In this document: positions 11,857 through 21,358 of the stretch, one piece after another
Numbering within the stretch: the stretch's first letter is position 1
How the letters are laid out: the number at the start of each line of letters is the position of its first letter
DNA from: Brevipalpus yothersi
Lineage: Eukaryota > Arthropoda > Arachnida > Trombidiformes > Tenuipalpidae
Length of the DNA: 64,000 bases
Direction: 5' to 3'
Assembly (NCBI GenBank): GCA_003956705.1
Contig: QZCP01000223.1
Coordinates: 332,364 to 396,363 of the forward strand
Translations under genes and position numbers: made by a program
The notes under the pieces: model-generated
Databases searched by the model: none
What the model saw: only the letters and a program-made list of their open reading frames with translations
What the model was told of the DNA's origin: nothing

Positions 11857-12960
11857 TTATAACTTAGCTACTGCGAAATCTACAACAGGAGATATTTGAG
11901 GGTATCTCAAATCAAACTCGATTCTCAAAATCTTGGCATGAGCATTTGTCGACGGATGGATTGAAATGGCTGGATTACCAATTAACCTACAGCCAGGGGG
12001 TATCGCAGTTGTCATCCCTAAATTTCGGCCGATTTTGATGAACCTCGACTCTATCAGCTGAGTCATTCGCCAAAATCTTTCTCTTTCTTCTTCATCTTCT
12101 TCATCTTCTTCATCTTCTTCATCTTCTTCATCTTCTTCATGTACCTTGACTTCAATTGTCAGCTTGTTTTCTAATATATCAGCCAGAGGAATTGAATCCA
12201 CTTTTCTCCCTTCGCAACGGAGTCTGAGGGACGATTGAGATACTCGAAGTATATTCGCGATCATCTCTTTGATCTCCCACATCGTAATGTTGCGAGGGAC
12301 TGCCATTTTGTATTTGACTTGGGTTGCCATATTCATCCAGCGTAATTCAATTGTATTTTGCTCAATTTCTTGCATTGAAGAGCCACTCCAGGTGGCTTTC
12401 CCCTGTTTGAATCCAAGATCTTCATCTTTATGTCTCAAATCAAACTCAAATCTCATAATCTGGGCATTAGCGTTTGTCGACGGATGATATGAGGTGTATT
12501 CGCCACCAATTAACCTGCAGCCAAGAGGTATCAATTTTGATGTTGTTGCCTCAAGTCCGCGGTTATCAATGAAGCGCCATTCTATTCACTGAGCCCTTGA
12601 TCTTTGTCCACCTTTTTGAATAACTTCAATCACCAGCTCGTTTTTCATGACATAAGCCAGACAATTTGAATCCACTCTCCTCCCTTCGCAAAAGAGCCCG
12701 AAAAACGATTCGGGCACTTGAAGTTTTTTCGCGATCATCTCTTTGATCTCGCTGGTCGTAATGGTGGTAGGGACGGCCATTTTGTAATTGGCTTCGGTTT
12801 CCATATCCATCCAGTGTAGTTCAATTTTATTTTGCTCAATTTCTCGAGCACTACTCGAGGTGTCAACTTTTTTCGGTGAGAATCCAAGATCTTCATATTG
12901 TTTTAACTTTTGCTCTTGATTCATTTGAGCGTTATCAACTGGTAGATTGGCTGAAGACAT
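11857..12960 (-). pseudogene. Ubiquitin-like tandem-domain gene, copy A (in-frame stop)
   Basis: This is one of three paralogues. Reading from ATG 12960 gives MSSANLPVDN, then the first ubiquitin-like domain, ending IEVIQKGGQRSRAQ, then an in-frame TGA at 12586-12588 where copy B has CGA (Arg). Beyond it the same frame stays open to 11857, with the second module, the second ubiquitin-like domain, an acidic Glu-Glu-Asp tract and the shared C-terminus FAVAKL. A single nonsense change therefore separates it from an intact gene. Either it is a young pseudogene, or it makes a 124-residue single-domain protein ending six residues after a Gly-Gly. The other copies have no such break. I use ATG 12960 because it matches the start of copy B. 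Confidence 0.65.
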
Positions 12961-13293
12961 GTTGACAAATCGAAAGTTCCCCACAATCAGGTTCACCGAT
13001 GAAAAAATTAACAAACACAGAGGTCAAAGAGAAGTGAATGATTGACACTGGTCAGCACAAGGGGTCAAGATGTAGTGTTGAAAATTTTTGCCACAAAAGT
13101 TTCGTGCAAAAGTATAGAGAGAGAAGAAGAAGAAGAAGAATTCTTAGATGATTCACTCAATGTTGAAAGCTTGAGTATGTTAAGTGACTTACTAAGCGGC
13201 GCTGATAGAGTAAAAATCGAGATTCTGGACCTTAATTTTGACTACTAGATGTTCAGTGATAATTTTTGACCATCAGATTAATTGTCAAAGATA

Positions 13294-13527
13294 AATTTTG
13301 GATAATCAAACGTGACCGAGAGCTCACAAGACCAGCACTTTTGGATCATGTTGAGCATGAGGATGTGATTCTTGCTTTCAGAATTTTTTGCATTGTTGCC
13401 ACTGATTGTATGAGTTGGCTACCGATAGTATTTCTCAAATTGATAGCTTTCACATCATTCCCAATTTCTCGTAAGTGTTCCCTAGCATTTCGTAGAAGAA
13501 TATGGAATTCTCATGACAAACATGATT
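13294..13527 (+). pseudogene. Duplicated fragment of the LGR GPCR gene
   Basis: This segment nearly repeats the end of LGR exon 12 plus the start of the following intron (about 10563-10800). It encodes FWIIKRDRELTRPALLDH and onward through TM6 to FPIS, then the same GTAAGT donor. At about 13520-13527 it joins directly to sequence matching 11316 onward, so the last GPCR exon and the proximal 3' flank are missing. There is no upstream receptor sequence and no start codon. It is a passenger of the segmental duplication that made UBL copy B. Confidence 0.85.
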
Positions 13528-14057
13528 ATCATTGATTTATAAACTCTACATTCTATCAATATCGTTTTGTACCACTCACTCAAGTCGAATCGGAACCAAC
13601 ATCATGAATCGTAGTGAATACAACGGTATTCATACGGTACTATCGAGATTTATTATTTTGAGAAGCAGAAGAGTATACAAAAAAAAGTGAGGATAGAATG
13701 AATACAAGCTTCACTAAAGGCACCTCAGACCCTGTCTAAAGAAGAGAATATGGAATTTTAACATCAAATATAAATATTCTGACTTTTCAGTCAGAAGTAA
13801 ATAAAATTTCGTCAGTTGCTGTGACCTCTTAGTGAGTCACTTATAGAGAATGAATAGGGGCAATTCGCGGGACTGGAGAGATAAGGTACGAGAAAAGGTT
13901 GATAGAAAACCCTTCAAATGTAGGCAACCATTTTAAAAACTGGTGAAATCCTGAGATTAGTTACCCAGTTTGATAGAACAACTTACAGCCATAGAAATCC
14001 AATACATTTCCACAATCAGCATCACCTTATCCACATGTTGCAGTGGGCATCATTATC

Positions 14058-15131
14058 TCACAACTTAGCTACTGCGAAATCTGCAACCGCAGATATTTGA
14101 GGGTATCTCAGATCAAAATCGAATCTCAAAATCTTGGCAAGAGCATTTGTCGAGGGATGAATTGAAACGGCTGGGCTACCAATCAACCTGCAGCCAGGAG
14201 GTATCGTTTTTTTCAACCCCGACCATCCGGTGCTATCGATGAAAGACCATTCTATTAGCTGAGTCATTTGCCAAAATCTTTCTTCATCTTCAGCTTCATC
14301 TTCTTCATCTACGCTAACTCCGATTGTCAGCTTGTTTTTTATGATATCAGCCAGAGGAATTGAATCCACTATTCTTCCTCTACAATGGAGCCTAAGAGAC
14401 GATTGAGATACTTGAAGTTTATTTGCGATCATCTCTTTGATCTCCCACATCGTAATGGTGAGAGGGACGGCCATTTTGTATTTGGTTTGGGTTGCCATAT
14501 TCATCCAGTATAGTTCAATTGTAATTTGCTTAATTTCTCGCATTTGAGAGCTACTCGAGGTTTCATATTTCCTCTGTTTTAAACCAAGATTTCCATCTTC
14601 ATGTCTCAAATCAAACTCGAATCTAATAATCTTGGCATTAGGGCTCGTCGAGGGATGAATTGAAATGGCTGGGCTACCAATTAACCTGCAGCCAAGGGGT
14701 ATGATTCTTGATTCTGTTGCCCTAAGTCCGAGGTGATCAATGAAGCGCCATTCTATTCGCTGAGCCCTTGATTTTTGTCCACCATTTTGTATAACTTCAA
14801 TCACCAGCTTGTTTTTCATCATATAAGCCAGATAATTTGAATCCACTCTTCTCCCTTTGCAAAAGATCCCGAGAGACGATTCGGGCACTTGAAGTCTTCT
14901 CGCAATGATCTTTATGATCTCCATCGTCGTAATGTTGTGAGGAACGGCCATTTTGTATTTGACTTCGGTTTCCATATCCATCCAGTATAGTTCAATTGTA
15001 TTTTGCTCGATTTCTTGAGAACTACTCGAGGTGTCAACTTTTTTCGGTGAGAATCCAAGATCTTCATCTTGTTTTAACTTTTGCTCTTGATTCATTTGAG
15101 CGTTATCAACTGGTAGATTGGCTGAAGACAT
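14058..15131 (-). CDS. Ubiquitin-like tandem-domain protein, copy B (intact)
   Basis: A single-exon frame of 357 residues from ATG 15131. By eye it has an internal repeat: residues 45-113 and 204-272 each look like a ubiquitin beta-grasp fold. The order is a hydrophobic first strand (TIELYWM), the KYKMAVP strand, an EIKEMIA-like helix, KLQVPESSL.L.C.GR.VDS like the ubiquitin turn and strand, LA..MKNKL, and a last hydrophobic strand. Each is followed by a module of about 50 residues: IEW.FID...P.GCRLIGSPA.SIHPST...AKI.RF.FDLR. Domain 1 ends VIQNGG, matching the register of the ubiquitin C-terminus; domain 2 lacks Gly-Gly and runs into an acidic linker. I recognise no family for the second module. 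The homology to ubiquitin is inferred from motif pattern only. Confidence 0.7.
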   Translation of the reverse strand: MSSANLPVDNAQMNQEQKLKQDEDLGFSPKKVDTSSSSQEIEQNTIELYWMDMETEVKYKMAVPHNITTMEIIKIIARRLQVPESSLGIFCKGRRVDSNYLAYMMKNKLVIEVIQNGGQKSRAQRIEWRFIDHLGLRATESRIIPLGCRLIGSPAISIHPSTSPNAKIIRFEFDLRHEDGNLGLKQRKYETSSSSQMREIKQITIELYWMNMATQTKYKMAVPLTITMWEIKEMIANKLQVSQSSLRLHCRGRIVDSIPLADIIKNKLTIGVSVDEEDEAEDEERFWQMTQLIEWSFIDSTGWSGLKKTIPPGCRLIGSPAVSIHPSTNALAKILRFDFDLRYPQISAVADFAVAKL

Positions 15132-15406
15132 GTTGACAAATCAAAAGTTTCCTACAATTAGGTTTACCGATGAAGAAATTAACAAACACAGAGGTCAAAG
15201 AGAAGTGAATGATTGACCAGTGGTCAGCACAAAGGCTCAAGATGTAGTGTTGAAAATTTTTGTCACAAAAGTTTCGTGCAAAAGCATAGAGAGAGAGGAA
15301 GAAGAATCTTCTTAGATGATTCACTCAATGTTGAAAGCTTGAGTAAGTAAAGTGACTTACTAAGCGGCGCTGATGGTGTAAAAATCGAATTCTCGACCTT
15401 AATTTT

Positions 15407-15446
15407 GACTACTAGTCAGGTGCAGAATTATGCACCTGACTACTGG
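15407..15446. repeat. Perfect 9-bp hairpin between near-identical direct repeats
   Basis: Arms TCAGGTGCA (15416-15424) and TGCACCTGA (15431-15439) surround GAATTA. They lie between GACTACTAG (15407-15415) and GACTACTGG (15438-15446). The equivalent place in copy A (near 13240-13250) has one GACTACTAG and no hairpin, so this is an insertion with a possible target duplication or a templated repair product. Confidence 0.7.
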
Positions 15447-15469
15447 TTGTTCAGTGATAATTTTTGATG

Positions 15470-15995
15470 AACTTCTCAGGAATTAGACCAAGTTCAAACT
15501 GGGCCAGTTATATCGAATCCAATCACCAGAATAGAAAGGGTTGTTCTATAATCATCATTCTGAGAATTCAAAAAAATGTTCGTATGGTTTGAGATCAATA
15601 CTGACCACATAAAAAAAGGACTACATATTAACTTTCTGTTCCATAATGATACGGTTATATTTGCAATGATAAAGGTAGAGATATCACAAGAAATAATTTG
15701 ATTGACCGAATCAGGCATCTCAACAGAATGCTTGTCATATAGACCACTCATTACTTACATCCTCTCATACAGATATATCATCTGGATGTTTAATCCAAAA
15801 AATAAAACTTCCTTCTTTTGAATCAGTTCAACAAAAACTATCAAACCAATAATGAAATGATGATTCGAATTTCATTCTCACTATAAATACTAGGATGATG
15901 CCTCTCCTCACGAAGTTGTACCAATGGAACGATAGAGCATTCATCCAGAAATCTACCGATCGTAATCAAATTCTTTCTCGATAATCTCTCTCCAT
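15470..15995. other. Unique segment between duplicated units B and C
   Basis: This stretch is not shared with units A or C. On the minus strand it holds broken open frames, including a hydrophobic segment (IIGLIVFVELIQ) that ends at a good donor (GAT|GTAAGT near 15752). A single frameshift near 15855 would join it to an upstream open frame. It looks like an eroded gene or exon fragment that I cannot identify. Confidence 0.3.
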
Positions 15996-16446
15996 CATGA
16001 ATCGTAGAAAATATAACGGTATTCATACGGTACTATCGAGATTTATTATTATTCGGAGAAGTGAGAGAGTATACAAGGAGAAAAGTGAACAAAGAATGAA
16101 TACAAGCTTCACTTAAGGCACCTTACACCAATCTAGAAAAGAAAATATGGAATTTTATCATCGAATATAGATATTCCGACTTTTCAGTCAGGAGTAAATC
16201 AAAATTTCTTGTGACCTTTCGGTGAGTCACTTATAGAGAATGAATAGAGGCAATTAGGGGGACTGGAGAGATAAGGTACGACAAAAGGTTGATAGAAAAC
16301 TCTTCAAATGTAGGCACCCATTTTGAAAATTGGTGAAATCCTGAAATTAGTTACCCAATTTGATAGAGCAACTCACACCATACAAGTCTAATACATCTTC
16401 AGATTCAGCATTACCCTATTAACATGTTGCATTGGGCATCAACATT

Positions 16447-17595
16447 TTATAACTTAGCTACTGCGAAATCTACAACAGGAGATATTTGAGGGTATCTCAA
16501 ATCAAACTCGATTCTCAAAATCTTGGCAAAAGCATTTGTCGACGGATGGATTGAAATGGCTGGGCTACCAATTAACCTGCAGCCAGGAGCCCACGAGTTT
16601 TTCATCCTCAACCGTCCGATCGTATAAATGAAGCTCCATTCTATCGAGTTTTGCATCCTCAATCGTTGGATGGTATCAATGAAGCTCCATTCTACTAACT
16701 GAGTCATTCGCCAAAAGCTTTTCTCTTCTCTTTCATCTTCTTCATCTTCTTCATCTTCTTCATCTTCTTCATCTTCTTCATCTTCTTCATCTTCTTCATC
16801 TTCTTCTTCTACCTTAACTCCGATTGTCAGCTTGTTTTCTATGATATCAGCCAGAGGAATTGAATCCACTTTTCTCCCTTCGCAACGGAGATCGAGGGAC
16901 GATCCGTCAACTTGAAGTTTTTCCGCGATCATCTCTTTGATCTCCCACATCGTAATGGTGCGAGGGACGGCCATTTTGTATTTGGCTTGGGTTGCCATAT
17001 TCACCCAACGTAATTCAATTGTATTTTGCTCGATTTCTTGCATTGAAGAGCTATTCGAGGTGTCACATTTCATCTGTGTTAATCCAAGATCTTCATCTTG
17101 ATGTCTCAAATCAAACTCGATTCTCATAATCTTGGCATTAGCGTTTGTCGACGGATGATATGAGGTGTTTCCGCCACCAATTAACCTGCAGCCAAGAGGT
17201 ATCATCATTGATCTTGTTACCACAAGTCCATGGCTATCAATGAAACGCCATCCTATTCGCTGAGCCCTTGATTTTTGTCCATCATTTTGTATAACTTCAA
17301 TCACCAGCTTGTTTTTCATCATATAAGCCAGATAATTTGAATCCACTCTTCTCCCTTTGCAAAAGATCCCGAGAGACGATTCGGGCACTTGAAGTTTTTT
17401 CGCGATCATCTCTTTGATCTCGCTGGTCGTAATGGTGGTAGGGACGGCCATTCTGTAATTGGCTCCGGTTTCCATATCCATCCAGTGTAGTTCAATTGTA
17501 TTTTGCTCGATTTCTTCAGCACTACTCGAGGTGTCAACTTTTTTCGGTGATAATTCAAGATCTTCATCTTGTTTTAACTTTTGCTCTTGATTCAT
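16447..17595 (-). CDS. Ubiquitin-like tandem-domain protein, copy C
   Basis: The open frame runs to 16447. The ATG homologous to the start of copy B (near 17634) is out of frame because of a 4-bp insertion, so I start at the next in-frame ATG, 17595 (MNQEQKLKQ), giving 382 residues. The architecture is that of copy B: ubiquitin-like 1, module 1, ubiquitin-like 2, acidic linker, module 2, C-terminus FAVAKL. Differences: domain 1 ends QNDG instead of QNGG, the acidic linker is a much longer Glu-Glu-Asp repeat, and the IEWSFI segment of module 2 is doubled. The frame is otherwise undamaged over 1.1 kb, which argues for recent function. Cellular role is unknown. Confidence 0.65.
   Translation of the reverse strand: MNQEQKLKQDEDLELSPKKVDTSSSAEEIEQNTIELHWMDMETGANYRMAVPTTITTSEIKEMIAKKLQVPESSLGIFCKGRRVDSNYLAYMMKNKLVIEVIQNDGQKSRAQRIGWRFIDSHGLVVTRSMMIPLGCRLIGGGNTSYHPSTNANAKIMRIEFDLRHQDEDLGLTQMKCDTSNSSSMQEIEQNTIELRWVNMATQAKYKMAVPRTITMWEIKEMIAEKLQVDGSSLDLRCEGRKVDSIPLADIIENKLTIGVKVEEEDEEDEEDEEDEEDEEDEEDEEDEREEKSFWRMTQLVEWSFIDTIQRLRMQNSIEWSFIYTIGRLRMKNSWAPGCRLIGSPAISIHPSTNAFAKILRIEFDLRYPQISPVVDFAVAKL
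16733..16806 (-). repeat. Coding 9-bp minisatellite (Glu-Glu-Asp)n in copy C
   Basis: On the plus strand this is repeated CATCTTCTT, which encodes tandem Glu-Glu-Asp in the linker after ubiquitin-like domain 2. The same tract is shorter in copy A (about 12088-12140) and almost absent in copy B (about 14281-14310), so its length has changed after duplication. Confidence 0.85.
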
Positions 17596-17821
17596 TTGAG
17601 CTTGATTTATCAACTGGTAGATTGGCTGAAGACATGTTGGCAAATCGAGAGTTCCCCACAATCAGGTTTACTGATGAAAAAATTAACAAACACAGGGGTC
17701 AAAGAGAAGTGAATGATTGACCAGTGGTCAGCATAAAGGTTTATTGATTCATTAACTTGGAAGTGGTACATACAAAAGTTCTAAAGCAAAAGTTTGCGGG
17801 AAAGTCTAAAAGACCAACCAA

Positions 17822-18379
17822 CCAACCTAGCCAACCTGACCAACTATTCGGAGCGCCCTCTGTAAACATTGCTAGAGGGCGCTGTCAACCATATAGAGCA
17901 GTTACATAGAGTGTAGCGCTACCTAGTTGAAGTAGCCATCCTAGTTAGTGAGCATTTTTCAAACTGATTCATTTACTACAGTGCCGATGAAACTCAGTTA
18001 AAATATTCCGAATTATATAAAAAAGCATTTCTAAGCCTGATTCTTTAGTATGATAGCTATTCCTATACCAAAAAAAGACTCTGAGAATTTCCTATCTAGG
18101 TTGGCTGCTATCATAGAGGGCGTTGCATTCTACGTACTCCGTCATGAGTTAGACAGCGTCCTCTTGTGGTGTGCGCAGCGTCACCTGGTGTAAGAAAAAT
18201 TTCAAGAATTTCATGGGAAAGTATACTAAATTCTGAAAATATAGAATTTCCTATTTAGCCACTCAAACTAGCGATCAATTCGACCAGAATGCATTCCTCA
18301 AGATATTTGCCCACTTAGAATAATTTTATAAGTTGTTTTCAACAGATTTCGAGCGAGTTGGTCAGGTTGGCCAGGTTGG
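17822..18379. mobile_element. Candidate MITE-like element with 24-bp terminal inverted repeats
   Basis: The left arm 17822-17845 (CCAACCTAGCCAACCTGACC...) matches the reverse complement of 18356-18379 at 23 of 24 positions. Weaker similarity continues outward on both sides (AAGTTTG...AGACC motifs). The 558-bp interior has no long reading frame and contains an internal palindrome at 17852-17883. This fits a non-autonomous DNA element. I could not find an unambiguous target-site duplication, so a chance or repair-derived inverted repeat is possible. Confidence 0.45.
17852..17883. repeat. Palindrome AGCGCCCTCT ... AGAGGGCGCT
   Basis: Perfect 10-bp arms at 17852-17861 and 17874-17883 flank a 12-bp loop. 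Each arm reads AGAGGGCGCT on one strand, which agrees with the core of the CTCF-type motif (AGRKGGCRSY). The binding idea is inference. Confidence 0.6.
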
Positions 18380-19188
18380 TCAATCTAGCCAAAAGTTGGC
18401 AAGTTGGCTAAATAGACCGGCCCAAAGTTTGCCTCAAAAAAACTTGAAGAAAGTTTCGTGAAAAAAATTTGTTTTCCCCCAAAATTGTATGCGCCATCTA
18501 GAGGAAGCCTTTTTCAATGGAAATAAAGTAAACAACTTCTACTGTTTCGATGTTTTGATGTTTCGATTTACATGAGATTTGATTGGTAACAGAAAAAAAT
18601 TTTCATCACCATTCATCATTATTATCACTGTTGATATATGAGTGTATAAATATATATATATATTTATAAATATATGTTTATATTTTTCTCATCATCCCCT
18701 TGATTTGCATTGAGTTGAGAGATACTTGCATCTCTCTCATCCACAATTTAGCCTCTCTCATATTGTATCTCTTCCATTTAATTTTTCTCAGTGATTCCAT
18801 TTCACCAGTGTGTGTGTTTGCTGTGTATGTGTTTTTGTTCGCTCTCTTTCTCCAAGATCTGATCTGTATATTCGATTATTCTTCTTTGCGTGACAAATTT
18901 TCCATCATCATCATCACCATCATCACCTGCATCGCCATCATCATCATCATCCATAATTAACTACTCAGCCAGAAACATAATTAACCATCCGCAAAACTAC
19001 ACTTCCATTGTGTGTCTTGGAGAAAAAAATAATTGCATATAAACACACACAGTTATTCTATGCTTTGATAGATCGACTTTCCGTTTGACTCTTTAATCTC
19101 TTCCTCTCAGGGCTCGATCTGATCTTATTTTCAATATAATAGAAAATAGGAAAGGAAAAAGTTAAGTGTTTTCTTCTCAAACTCTCAA

Positions 19189-19936
19189 ATGGCTGAAAGT
19201 GAAACCAATAATAATAATAATAATTCTTCAAGTGATCAGCGAAGACGTCGGCGTCTTGATCATTCACTTAGTCACGATAGTGCCTTGATTTTTGATATTG
19301 AAGGACTCGACATACCCAATCAGGAACTCAAATCATCCGATCAATCCGATTGTGATGATCAAAATGTCCACCGTGATGATAGTTCCTCGGAAGATAGTGA
19401 TATTGAGGATGATATTGACGACGATGATGATGACAATCGGACATCATCACCTCGTGGACGTGACTCAAAGTATGTTAGCCAATTTTCTGCATCCTTGCCT
19501 ATTCAAGTGCCTCTTTGGAAAACTTCTAACCATGTTCTGGAAACCGAAGACGATAGTCATGAAAATGTGAGCATCAACAATAATTCTCTTCTCTCTGCTT
19601 GTTTGCCTTTGAATCAATACCATCGCACCTTGAGAATCATCGGATGAATAACTATTCCGAAAGAAAAAGAAAAATTAATGTTACTCATCATTTCAAAGTT
19701 TTCTTTCCTATCCATATTTGCTCATTTGAGGGAAAGTCTTGATTATGGCTGATTAATTGGATGTTCTTCTCTTTTATGCTCTCCTTACTTAGATAACTCT
19801 TAATGAGGATCCAAATAAAATTGCTGAGAGCTTCCGTGCATTAGCTTGGAGCGTTAAAGATGATACCGAAATGTTTGGTGATCTTCCAAGGCGTCGGTTA
19901 AATACTGGAGATCTCGTCAGATCACGTCCAATATAG
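19189..19936 (+). CDS. AKT1S1: PRAS40 / Lobe homologue (proline-rich AKT1 substrate 1)
   Basis: Exons 19189-19566 and 19793-19936 join in phase 0, giving 173 residues. The C-terminal exon aligns by eye with human PRAS40: I..S.RAL......D...FGDLPR.RLNT.D. It includes the Akt site (Thr in RRRLNT, RxRxxT consensus; human Thr246). Residues just before the intron (VSQFSASLPIQVPLWK) match the human Q.AKSLPVSVPVWGF segment. The N-terminal half is Ser/Asp-rich and acidic. PRAS40 is a raptor-binding inhibitor of mTORC1 that Akt phosphorylation releases via 14-3-3; the Drosophila homologue is Lobe. This copy is shorter than the human protein (256 residues) and lacks its proline-rich N-terminus. Confidence 0.85.
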
Positions 19937-21358
19937 CGGATACTCATTCAAAACTTATTGTGGGTATTCCTTGGTGTACATATATATGGTTTTAACAGTG
20001 GATTCTCGCTCATGGCTGAGCCATTGGCTTTCTCCTTCAATTTCACTGGATGCTTATTCGTTCAATAATAATAATAATGATATGTAAAGTAAATCTCGCA
20101 TGCATCTGTTAGCTTGCAAAGAGTTTTGTGCAAAAAAAATTCATAGTTTCTCGGATGAAAAAAAATTCATGTGTCAATACACTAAAACATTGATTAATTG
20201 AGTGGAAATAAACTCTGCCACTTTCATCAACACCAATTCTCCTCGTTAATCTACTGCACAGTCTTGCAAGTGTCAAGCGAAATCATTGTGAGAGGTACTT
20301 ATGAACATTCTTCAAATGATACAATATCAGCAAAGAGCTCCAAAAAAGGTTATAGATTGGAAATTTTCACCAATCGAAAATAATGGTATACAAATGATAG
20401 CAAACAGAAGAAGAAATCACATTAAATACAAATTGACCTTCATCTATAAATTTAGCACAAATCTATCATCATGACTTGACAATAAAATAAATAATTGATT
20501 ATATAGTTGAATGATTTGATTCTCAGTCACACATAGCTCTTGTATATGTGTGTAGAAAATCATTATCATTGGAAATTATATAATCCTTTCTGTATGGCTA
20601 TTGTCTCGATCATAAATCACCGTATATTTGATACCGGCATCCAACTATGGGCTTCCAATTATAACAAGCAACTGATTAAGAATGCTTACCAAACTAAGTA
20701 ACTTGTCGAACTCTCAAAGTCAAATATTAAAGAACATGATTCTATTCAGCTATCTAGCTAGCTGCTAATTGTGATATAACAAGATTATCAACCACTAATT
20801 CGATTCGAGACTAATCTAGAGAAAATATATTCAATATTGAAAGTTTGCATCCATCCGGAAACTTTTCAATTCGCATCAAGCATCCACTTCGAATGCAAAG
20901 CTCCACTGATCAGCCTACAAAATCCTTAAAAAAATTGATTCAATTAGCATTCACATTCATGAACAGATTTTTTTCGATCAGACAGATATTTTCACACCAT
21001 GATTTGCATCATGATGATTCCAAATTATTCCCCCCAAGAAAAACCGTTACATTCATACATCGATCTCATAAAACTTGATAAATTTTCTCCTCAACACAAG
21101 TTCATCTTGGCGCCTCTGTCTTCGCCTATGTTAATAATAATGTTCACACAACTCGTGATGCAAACGCAATTAAAACACATGTTTTGAACTTTGAAAATTT
21201 TTAACTAATCAAATGTCCATTCCAAGATGATTAAATATAGATGGATTGAAAAACAGTTAATATAAATATTGTGATTTAACAAACACATAATTTAGTTATC
21301 CTTTGATTGTTGTTGCTTTTTTGCTTTTTGATAAAAATATATATTCATTTACTTTGTG
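19937..21358. other. Intergenic region
   Basis: The PRAS40-like 3'UTR comes first, with an AATAAA near 20206. I see no gene in the rest. Short frames near 20198 and 20845 have no recognisable content or splice support. Confidence 0.6.

Larger units (their letters stand above)
17736..19188. other. Intergenic region with candidate transposon
   Basis: No coding gene is seen. Similarity to the other UBL units ends at about 17736. The part 17822-18379 is bounded by inverted repeats (separate entry). Then follow an AT-rich stretch with alternating TA near 18640-18690 and the presumed 5'UTR and promoter of the PRAS40-like gene. Confidence 0.6.

Noticed and set aside
13042..13248. Plus-strand frame upstream of UBL copy A
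   Set aside because: The equivalent region in unit B is interrupted, and the frame includes a GAA repeat; it lies in the 5' flank of the minus-strand gene.
16447..17661. Copy C start at 17661
   Set aside because: That codon is TTG; the first in-frame ATG is 17595.
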